Shown here one piece after another: positions 12,470 to 17,441 of a DNA stretch of 17,441 nt. A model generated the notes under the pieces. It was not told the DNA's origin. It saw only the letters and a list, made by a program, of their open reading frames with translations, and did not search any database. Source of the stretch: Prevotellaceae bacterium (lineage in GTDB: Bacteria > Bacteroidota > Bacteroidia > Bacteroidales > UBA932); NCBI GenBank assembly GCA_031287815.1, contig JAITSM010000094.1, positions 1-17,441 on the forward strand, given 5' to 3'. The first letter of the stretch is position 1, and the number at the start of each line of letters is the position of its first letter. The translations under genes and the position numbers were made by a program.

Positions 12470-12820
12470 ATGGCCGAGTTTGACGATATGGCCGGACAGG
12501 CGTTTTCAACCGTTACCGCCCTAATGGGAGAAAACGCCGTTTGGCTTTCGTCTGACGGCCACGAAGTACCCGGCCGGATACTCTTTAAAAACCCCACCGA
12601 GCCGCTCCCAATAGGCGATAGCGAGAGCTACGAATATCGGCCCAATAGCGTAACGGCAGAATACTATGCCGGCACATTCACCGGCCTGAAGGAAGCCGTT
12701 GACGCAGGTAATAGAGAGTACATCACGGTAGGGGAAATGACCTATTTTGTACAGGACATTACTACCAAATTCGATGGAAAAACCTACGTGGCGCACTTAG
12801 AACCGCACATACAGCAATGA
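12470..12820 (+). CDS. FII-like head-tail attachment protein
   Basis: I chose ATG 12470, 2 bases after the preceding stop, instead of the earlier in-frame ATG at 12413 inside the cement gene. The 116-residue product ends in strands typical of FII/Gifsy-2-like attachment proteins: VPGRILFKNPTEP, VTAEYYAGTFTGLKEAVDAG, and EYITVGEMTYFVQDITTKFDGKTYVAHLEP, where a parameter-like beta barrel is followed by a short final strand. In lambda, FII joins the head (gpW) to the tail tip. Position between cement protein and the Mu gp37-like protein fits. Overlaps the next gene by 4 bases. Confidence 0.65.
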   Translation: MAEFDDMAGQAFSTVTALMGENAVWLSSDGHEVPGRILFKNPTEPLPIGDSESYEYRPNSVTAEYYAGTFTGLKEAVDAGNREYITVGEMTYFVQDITTKFDGKTYVAHLEPHIQQ

Positions 12821-13284
12821 ACTATTACGGACAATATGAAGATTTATTGGTTGAGCGCCTGCAAATGGAAGGGGTTGACATAGCGGTATTGCCGCATGTT
12901 GACGCCATGAACGCGGTGCGAACGACGACTAACCCGCAGTTGTTTGTAATAATCAACGGTGGAAACTTCGAAGAACCGGAGAATCTCGCCATTATTGCGC
13001 AGCGTGAAACAATAAGCTGTGAAATATATATCCGGGCCTTAAGCCGCCGCGGAGAGATGGGTATTTTCGACCTGTATGAAAAAATAAGCCGGCGGTTAAT
13101 GGGGTATTGGTTACCCAATGCTCAATCGGCTATCACGCTTAATTCCTTTGGCTATGTGGCGGGCGTGCAGAACAACTGGCAATATGCCCTCACATTTTCA
13201 TTTGGACATTACAAGGTTGCATGTCCCGACGAACAGGAAACCGGCACTATTAAAAAAATAACAAATAACGTAGACTCATTATGA
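12817..13284 (+). CDS. Mu gp37-like tail protein (tail terminator position)
   Basis: A 155-residue protein starting in an ATGA overlap with the previous gene. LQMEGVDIAVLPHVDAMNAV near the start, LFVIINGGNFEEP, then CEIYIRALSRRGEMGIFDLYEKISRRLMGYWLPNA and a final strand region (GYVAGVQNNWQYALTFSFGH) match the Gp37 family found in Mu-like and hybrid contractile phages, where the gene precedes the sheath and probably caps the tail. It is followed by a small gene in the position of Mu gp38, then sheath and tube, supporting the Mu-like tail assignment. Confidence 0.75.
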   Translation: MNYYGQYEDLLVERLQMEGVDIAVLPHVDAMNAVRTTTNPQLFVIINGGNFEEPENLAIIAQRETISCEIYIRALSRRGEMGIFDLYEKISRRLMGYWLPNAQSAITLNSFGYVAGVQNNWQYALTFSFGHYKVACPDEQETGTIKKITNNVDSL

Positions 13285-13505
13285 AAACGTACAAAACAAT
13301 TAAACCCTGTGTCATATTTTCGATAAATATCGGCGGCGAAAAAAAAGAATACATCTTAAAACAAGGCGATGTAGTAGAACTGCCGGAAGAAGAAAATGTG
13401 GTACGCACCCTGCTGGCACGGCGTCTCATTGAGCCGGCCGAGCCGCTGAATAGCGAACCCGCGCCTGAAGAGCGCCCCAAGAAAACAAACAAACAAAAAA
13501 AATAA
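13281..13505 (+). CDS. small protein between gp37-like and sheath genes
   Basis: A 74-residue protein overlapping its predecessor by 4 bases (ATGA). It has a beta-rich half (VIFSINIGGEKKEYILKQGD) and a motif VVELPEEENVVRTLLARRLI, followed by a Pro/Glu/Lys-rich disordered tail. Mu gp38 (DUF2635) is a small protein in the same slot, also with a 'polarity-strand, then LP-x-D/E, then R-R-L' layout, so it may be the counterpart. The likeness is positional and weak at sequence level. Confidence 0.6.
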   Translation: MKTYKTIKPCVIFSINIGGEKKEYILKQGDVVELPEEENVVRTLLARRLIEPAEPLNSEPAPEERPKKTNKQKK

Positions 13506-13524
13506 CTCTTAATTCTTAACTATT

Positions 13525-14808
13525 ATGGAATTTTTACACGGAATAGAACACTTAAACCTGCCCGCCGACTTCGTACCAGTCAATGACGTGGTAACGGCGG
13601 TAATCGGATTGGTTGGCACGGCCGGCGCCGGCGAAGCCAACGAAATTATCTTGTGCAAAAGCGAAAAAGACGACGCGCAATTCGGCACAAATGGGACCAT
13701 ACCGGAAGCCTTGAAGGCTATACGGATGCAAGACGGCACACGCGGCAGCGCGCTGGTGCTGGTAGTAAAAGTAACACCCGCCAACGGTGATACAATAGTG
13801 GCGGAAGATATCGTAGGAACGGTAGATGTTTCCGGTGTGCGCACAGGGTTAAAACTCTTTGAAACCGCATTGGGTCAATTCGGATTTGAGCCGATGATTT
13901 ACATCGTGCCCCACTATTCGGCATTGGGCGCGGTGAAGCAGGAACTAATCGTCATCACCGACAAAACCGAAGCTATGGCCTACATCGACACGCCCGATGG
14001 CTATACGTTTAAGGAGGCTCTCGCCTCGCGCGGTAACGATGGGGATTTTTCCAAACTGACCGACGGTCAAAAACTATTATTCCCGCACTTCTTAGTGCCC
14101 AACCCGAAGTACAACCCCGAAGTAGAGGAAACCATTAAAAACCCGGAATATAATAGCAATACTAACCCCGACGTGCCGGAAACCATTCCCAACCCCGAAT
14201 ACACGCCGGAAGTACTCATAAAGTACCTGAACGTGCCGATGTCTGCGTTTTGCGCCGGGCTACGGGCAAAAATCGACATGGAAGAAGGCTGGCATGTGTC
14301 GAGTTCAAACCACCGCATAACAGGCGTTGAGGGCATGGATGTAGCGCTCACCTTTGCACTGGGCGACTTAAGTAGCGAGGCTAATCTATTGAATTCTAAA
14401 GGTGTAACCACCGCCGTGAACATGTATGGCAACGGTATTGTGGAATGGGGAAACTATGCCGCCGGATTTCCAGGAAACACCAACACCGAAGCCTTTGAAT
14501 GTGTACGCCGCACGCGCGCCATTATGAAGCGCACCATTGAACAGGCCTGTGTGCGATTTGTCGATAAGCCGTTTATTAAAGCCAATGTGGATGCCATCCG
14601 TAACACGGTAAACCAATACCTGAACGGCTTGAAAGCACAGGGAAAGATTGTGGAGGGGCAATGTTTCTATCTCCCGGAGAGCAATTCGCTGAATGAATTG
14701 GCGCAAGGACATTTGACGTTCGACATTGAATTTACGCCGGCCATCCCAATGCAACGGCTGACGTTTACCTACAAAATCGACTTGACCGCCCTTTCCGCTA
14801 TTGAATAA
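13525..14808 (+). CDS. contractile tail sheath protein
   Basis: The 427-residue product has the C-terminal signature of phage sheaths: EGWHVSSSNHRITGVEGMDV, NLLNSKGVTTAVNMYGNGIV, WGNYAAGFPGN, FECVRRTRAIMKRTIEQACVRFVDKP, then LNGLKAQGKIVEGQCFY and FTPAIPMQRLTFTYKID, the last strand joining neighbouring subunits. The N-terminal part ends in the usual FGFEPMIYIVPHYSALG region. It is the polymer that contracts to drive the tube, so the virion is a myovirus. Residues 192-230 carry a Pro/Asn/Glu repeat (NPKYNPEVEET / NPEYTPEV) absent from typical sheaths. Leader A/T-rich, no Shine-Dalgarno. Confidence 0.95.
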   Translation: MEFLHGIEHLNLPADFVPVNDVVTAVIGLVGTAGAGEANEIILCKSEKDDAQFGTNGTIPEALKAIRMQDGTRGSALVLVVKVTPANGDTIVAEDIVGTVDVSGVRTGLKLFETALGQFGFEPMIYIVPHYSALGAVKQELIVITDKTEAMAYIDTPDGYTFKEALASRGNDGDFSKLTDGQKLLFPHFLVPNPKYNPEVEETIKNPEYNSNTNPDVPETIPNPEYTPEVLIKYLNVPMSAFCAGLRAKIDMEEGWHVSSSNHRITGVEGMDVALTFALGDLSSEANLLNSKGVTTAVNMYGNGIVEWGNYAAGFPGNTNTEAFECVRRTRAIMKRTIEQACVRFVDKPFIKANVDAIRNTVNQYLNGLKAQGKIVEGQCFYLPESNSLNELAQGHLTFDIEFTPAIPMQRLTFTYKIDLTALSAIE

Positions 14809-14838
14809 ATTAGTATTAATCCGTAACAATTCATCATT

Positions 14839-15354
14839 ATGAAAATAACAAAAGTATATGACGCAAACATTTATGTAAACGATGGCAGTGTACACGGGCA
14901 AGCGTCTGAAGTAACCTGCCCCGACATAGCCGCAGTAATGACCGACTACAAATCGCTGGGTATGGTAGGCAGTGCAGAATTTTTCAACGGCTTCGACAAA
15001 ATGGAAGCCACCATTAAATGGACATACCCCGCGAGCGATGTGCTGAAAACACTGGCCAACTTTTTAAAGCCGGTCGATTTGATGGTGCGTTCCAGCAAAG
15101 CCGAATATGACGGCGGCGAGGGGATAAAGGAAGAAGTGCCGATTGTAATTTATTTGCGCGGCTATTCCAAAAAGCACCCCGGCGGCACCTTCAAGCCAAA
15201 AGAAGACACGGAGGTAGAAAGTACGTTTTCAATCCTGTATTTCAAACAGGAAATCGACGGAGAGGCTATTGTGGAATTAGACGTACTGAACAATATCTAC
15301 AAAGTAGGCGGCGAGGACTTAATGGCCGAACGCCGCCAGAACTTGGGGATATAA
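14839..15354 (+). CDS. major tail tube protein, P2 FII-like
   Basis: A 171-residue tube protein immediately after the sheath, the order of P2 FI-FII and Mu L-M. Marks: KVYDANIYVNDGSVHGQASE at the start, VGSAEFFNGFDKMEATIKWT (the GxxE-F-x-G-x-D-KMEATIKW motif of contractile tail tubes), YLRGYSKKHPGGTFKP, and FSILYFKQEIDGE-x-[IV]-x-x-x-D-V-L-NNIYKVGG near the C-terminus. It polymerises inside the sheath and conducts DNA. The leader (30 bases) ends CATCATTATG. Confidence 0.92.
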   Translation: MKITKVYDANIYVNDGSVHGQASEVTCPDIAAVMTDYKSLGMVGSAEFFNGFDKMEATIKWTYPASDVLKTLANFLKPVDLMVRSSKAEYDGGEGIKEEVPIVIYLRGYSKKHPGGTFKPKEDTEVESTFSILYFKQEIDGEAIVELDVLNNIYKVGGEDLMAERRQNLGI

Positions 15355-15360
15355 CATTAA

Positions 15361-15388
15361 CTAAGAACTAAGAGTTAAGAACTAAGAG
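15361..15388 (+). repeat. tandem 14-bp repeat after the tube gene
   Basis: CTAAGAACTAAGAG (15361-15374) and TTAAGAACTAAGAG (15375-15388) differ at one base. Related TTCTTAACTCT/AAGAGTTAAGAA sequences appear before the sheath and chaperone genes, a simple sequence type common in Bacteroidales spacers. Confidence 0.7.
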
Positions 15389-15421
15389 TCGGCTGGCGCC
15401 GGCGTTTAATTCTTAACTCTT
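15370..15421 (+). terminator. nested hairpin between tube and antirepressor genes
   Basis: AAGAGTTAAGAA (15370-15381) pairs with TTCTTAACTCTT (15410-15421), a 12-bp perfect outer stem. Inside it GTCGGC (15388-15393) pairs with GCCGGC (15398-15403) through one GT pair, loop TGGC. A T-rich TTATT follows. It may terminate or attenuate structural transcription before the antirepressor, or mark an insertion edge. Confidence 0.5.
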
Positions 15422-15432
15422 TATTCACTGCT

Positions 15433-16065
15433 ATGGAAACAAACATTCAGATATTAATTCCAATTTCCGAGCACAACGGAAAAAAAGCCGTGAGCGCACG
15501 GCTACTTCATGCTTTCTTGGAAAACAAAAAACAGTTCTCAGACTGGATAAAGCATCGAATCCAAAAGTATGATTTAGTGGAGAACGTAGATTATCAGTCG
15601 GTTTCACTAATTGGTGAAACCGGAGGTCGTTCTATTGAGTACGCTCTTTCAATTGATTGCGCCAAAGAATTGGCAATGGTTGAAGGTAATGCCAAAGGAA
15701 AGCAGGCCCGACAATATTTTATTGCTTGTGAGCAAAAACTAAAAGAGATTGCTCCGCAAAGTTATAAGGAAGCGCTATTACAACTGGTCGCAAAAATTGA
15801 GGAGAATGAGAAACTTCAACTTGCAAACAGGAAGACAAGCTTTTTGCTTGAAGAAAAAATGCAGGAATTAGACCAGTCGAAAGAATGGATGACCATCAAA
15901 CGCTATGCCAAAGAGCATAGAATGAACTGGCGAAAAATCAACTGGCGAAGATTGAAAGCTATTTCGCATGAACTTGGATACGATATTAAAAAGATATTCG
16001 ATGCCAATTATGGTGAAGTGAACCTATATAATAAAGCCGTTTTTGATGCTTGTTTTCAAAAATAG
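15433..16065 (+). CDS. AntA/AntB-type antirepressor
   Basis: A 210-residue protein. Residues 8-75 match the AntA N-terminal domain: VSARLLHAFLENKKQFSDWI, then YDLVENVDYQSVS, then EYALSIDCAKELAMVEGNAKGKQARQYFIACE, a pattern near-diagnostic for these phage antirepressors, which counteract the lysogeny repressor in other phages. A helical linker (113-150) leads to a C-terminal domain (151-208, EWMTIKRYAKEH...YGEVNLYNKAVF) also seen in the Rha-type protein at 16636. It is AT-rich compared with the structural genes and splits the tail operon between tube and chaperone, so it is probable cargo. No promoter of the Bacteroides type is visible before it. Confidence 0.85.
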   Translation: METNIQILIPISEHNGKKAVSARLLHAFLENKKQFSDWIKHRIQKYDLVENVDYQSVSLIGETGGRSIEYALSIDCAKELAMVEGNAKGKQARQYFIACEQKLKEIAPQSYKEALLQLVAKIEENEKLQLANRKTSFLLEEKMQELDQSKEWMTIKRYAKEHRMNWRKINWRRLKAISHELGYDIKKIFDANYGEVNLYNKAVFDACFQK

Positions 16066-16116
16066 CTTTAGTTATAAACAAATTAATTCTTAATTTTTAA
16101 ACTCTTAATTAAAACA

Positions 16117-16410
16117 ATGGAAGCATTAAACAGAAAACCGAACTTAACCGCCAAGAAATCGATGAAGTTGTCCGATGGCACCGCCATTGACGTAGTTAGC
16201 ATCACCGCCCGCAAGATGATGGACATTGCAAACAACAAGCGGCTCACCGACGTGGAACGCGGCATGCACATTACCGCCGCCAAAATATTGGTAAACGGGA
16301 AACCGATAGTGTATGACGACATGCTCGACGGCTTTACCGACACAGAGATTAACGAAATTGTGCGGTTTGCCAACGACATAGATGAGGGAGACGGCATAAA
16401 AAACGGGTAA
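16117..16410 (+). CDS. tail assembly chaperone, upstream frame (Mu gp41 / P2 E-like)
   Basis: A 97-residue protein: KLSDGTAIDVVSITARKMMDIANNKRLTDVERGMHITAAKIL and then VNGKPIVYDDMLDGFTDTEINEIVRFAND. This 'parameters, binding strand, then D-x-x-D-G-F-x-D' plan is typical of Mu gp41-like tail assembly chaperones, which coat the tape measure during tail assembly. It ends TAA with the next start in a TAATG overlap. Four codons before the stop there is an A AAA AAC slippery heptamer, so a fraction of ribosomes should shift -1 and make a longer protein of about 154 residues with the following ORF. Confidence 0.8.
   Translation: MEALNRKPNLTAKKSMKLSDGTAIDVVSITARKMMDIANNKRLTDVERGMHITAAKILVNGKPIVYDDMLDGFTDTEINEIVRFANDIDEGDGIKNG
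16398..16404 (+). promoter_or_regulatory. predicted -1 programmed frameshift site A AAA AAC
   Basis: In the chaperone frame the codons are ATA AAA AAC GGG TAA, so A AAA AAC is in the correct X XXY YYZ phase. A -1 slip continues at CGG (16404) into the ORF at 16410-16580, bypassing the stop at 16408. Chaperone frameshifts are conserved across dsDNA tailed phages; this site is a prediction. Confidence 0.75.
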
Positions 16411-16580
16411 TGTCTCGCGCCGATGTGGTGTTTTTAGCACACTTCACCGGCGGCGGGATTGATGCCGTGTTAGACATGGACATTGAGGAGTTCTTTGCCT
16501 ATATGGAGGCTGCGGCAGAGTTGTATAAAACAGAAATGAAAGCCCCGCGCCGGGCAGTGGTGGCAGGATTTGAAAAATAA
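16410..16580 (+). CDS. tail assembly chaperone, downstream frame (frameshift extension)
   Basis: ORF of 56 residues from ATG 16410, in the -1 frame relative to the chaperone and opening in a TAATG overlap. The product (FLAHFTGGGIDAVLDMDIEE then FFAYMEAAAELYKTEM) resembles the E'-type extension in P2/Mu-like phages: an F-x-x-GG start, then a helix with the MDI-x-EF-x-x-Y-x-x-AA pattern. It is probably made mainly as the tail of the frameshift fusion that binds the tape measure, though independent starting at ATG 16410 is possible. Confidence 0.75.
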   Translation: MSRADVVFLAHFTGGGIDAVLDMDIEEFFAYMEAAAELYKTEMKAPRRAVVAGFEK

Positions 16581-16587
16581 TGATTAG

Positions 16588-16611
16588 TGGTTAATGATTA
16601 ATTATTAACCA
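16588..16611 (+). promoter_or_regulatory. 8-bp inverted repeat before the Rha-type gene
   Basis: TGGTTAAT (16588-16595) and ATTAACCA (16604-16611) are exact reverse complements around GATTAATT. It lies between the chaperone ORF and the Rha-type gene. It is a weak hairpin with no T-run, so operator or spacer element is as likely as a terminator. Confidence 0.45.
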
Positions 16612-16635
16612 TTTATTAAAAAATAACATCCAAAT

Positions 16636-17268
16636 ATGAGAATCAATCAAAATAAACAAATTTCGTTAGTTCAAGAAACGGATAGAATGACTTCCCTGCA
16701 AATAGCGGAAGTGACAGGAAAGATGCACAAAGATGTGTTGGAAGCTGTTCGTAAAATGGAACTTGCATGGAAAAAAGTTACTGGGCGGAAATTTCCGCTT
16801 AGTGAGTACACAGATTCAACAGGTAGGAAATTACCAATGTATGAACTCGCAAAAGAAGAATGCTTGTATATAGCTACCAAGTTCAACGACGAAGCGCGGG
16901 CAAAATTAGTTATCCGTTGGGAACAATTAGAAGCTGAAAGACAACAGCCAAAAACACTTTCCACACTCGACATTCTCGAACTCACCATTAAGGGCATGCG
17001 CGAAAACCAGCAGGAATTGCAGGAGGTAAAAAGAGAGGTGCTCGAACTGAAGGCCAAAACCGCTACCCGGCCGGAGTACTTTACCATTGTGGGCTACGGC
17101 ACGTTACACCACATTCACGTAGATTTGAAGCAAGCGGCCTCGCTTGGGCGCAAAGCAACCGAGATTTGCAAGGCACGCGGCATTGAAACCGACCGCATAC
17201 CTGACCCGCGCTTTGGTGAAGTAAAAATGTACCCGATGGAGATATTACACGAAGTATTTAACTATTAA
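16636..17268 (+). CDS. Rha-family phage regulatory protein
   Basis: A 210-residue protein. Residues 17-105 match the Rha domain: RMTSLQIAEVTGKMHKDVLE then AVRKM, FPLSEYTDSTGRKLPMYELA, then LYIATKFNDEARAKLVIRWE. Rha proteins (named from phi80 and 933W) affect phage development in hosts that lack integration host factor. A coiled linker (LDILELTIKGMRENQQELQE and on to 142) precedes a C-terminal domain at 146-209 (EYFTIVGYGTLHHIHVDLKQ ... DPRFGEVKMYPMEIL) that resembles the C-terminus of the AntA-type protein at 15433. Second regulatory gene inside the tail operon; the next rightward gene is outside the window. Confidence 0.85.
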   Translation: MRINQNKQISLVQETDRMTSLQIAEVTGKMHKDVLEAVRKMELAWKKVTGRKFPLSEYTDSTGRKLPMYELAKEECLYIATKFNDEARAKLVIRWEQLEAERQQPKTLSTLDILELTIKGMRENQQELQEVKREVLELKAKTATRPEYFTIVGYGTLHHIHVDLKQAASLGRKATEICKARGIETDRIPDPRFGEVKMYPMEILHEVFNY

Positions 17269-17324
17269 TTTGATAGGCGAGAATGTGTAAGCCTAATAAT
17301 ATATTGACAGGGTTTCAGAAGCAA

Positions 17325-17441
17325 TTAGAAGAAAATAAGTGCTAAAGCTACAACAGCAATGAATACTATCGTAGTAATAAACATAAAGCCGCCCATCCAA
17401 TTGTCAACTTCTCTCGCCGATTTCAACTCCTCAGGTGTCAA
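17325..17441 (-). CDS. C-terminal part of a leftward small membrane protein (partial)
   Basis: On the complement, an open frame enters from the right edge and ends at TAA 17327-17325. The 38 visible residues are LTPEELKSAREVDNWMGGFM followed by FITTIVFIAVVALALIFF: a short soluble part and a final transmembrane segment reaching the C-terminus. Like the two leftward cassettes it is a tiny membrane protein on the opposite strand within the tail region, though its sequence is not obviously related to theirs. It converges with the Rha-type gene; 17269-17324 holds nothing I can support. Confidence 0.6.
   Translation of the reverse strand: MTPEELKSAREVDNWMGGFMFITTIVFIAVVALALIFF

Noticed and set aside
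17275..17295. TAGGC/GCCTA inverted repeat as a terminator after the Rha-type gene
   Set aside because: Only 5 bp of stem, a long loop and no T-run.

Overview
This window is about 17.4 kb of a tailed phage or prophage of a Bacteroidota host, most likely a Bacteroidales bacterium. Three independent matches to the Bacteroides-type promoter (TTTG, 19-21 bp, TATCTTTG) are visible, most starts lack a Shine-Dalgarno and sit in A/T-rich leaders, and the gene families are those common in Bacteroidales prophages. No integrase, repressor, tape measure or baseplate gene lies inside the window, so both ends of the phage genome are missing.

Layout, left to right. 1-3307 is an AT-rich replication and early module: small unknown genes, a lambda O / P22 gp18-like initiator gene (609-1349) that contains 12-bp iteron-like repeats followed by an AT-rich tract, a DnaB-family replicative helicase (1300-2745), a small helix-turn-helix protein and an unknown gene. 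3309-13284 is the packaging and head module: gpZ-like tail protein, terminase small and large subunits, gpW-like joining protein, lambda-type portal, a protease-scaffold-capsid polyprotein, a DUF2190-type cement protein, an FII-like attachment protein and a Mu gp37-like protein. 13281-17268 starts the contractile tail: a small protein, sheath, tube, and tail-assembly chaperones joined by a predicted -1 frameshift. The virion is therefore probably a myovirus with a lambda-like head and a Mu/P2-like tail.

The structural genes are broken up by cargo. (1) After the terminase lies a NYN-domain (PIN-like nuclease) gene with its own promoter, a 10-bp perfect inverted repeat at the transcription start, and an intrinsic terminator before the coding region. 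This unit is bracketed by a duplicated 37-bp terminase 3' end. (2) Two leftward mini-operons (7372-7684 and 9549-9964) lie inside the rightward head operon. Each encodes a two-segment membrane protein followed by one or two 34-38-residue single-segment membrane microproteins, each with its own near-consensus promoter. A further leftward membrane gene runs off the right edge. (3) An AntA-type antirepressor and a Rha-type regulator bracket the tail chaperones and appear to share one C-terminal domain.

The most notable observations are the NYN/leader-RNA cassette with the duplicated terminase end, the repeated antisense membrane mini-operons, the origin inside the initiator gene, a cement-protein-like domain inside the capsid polyprotein at an apparent internal start, and an A AAA AAC frameshift heptamer in the chaperone gene. 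All family names are from memory and pattern recognition; no database search was run.
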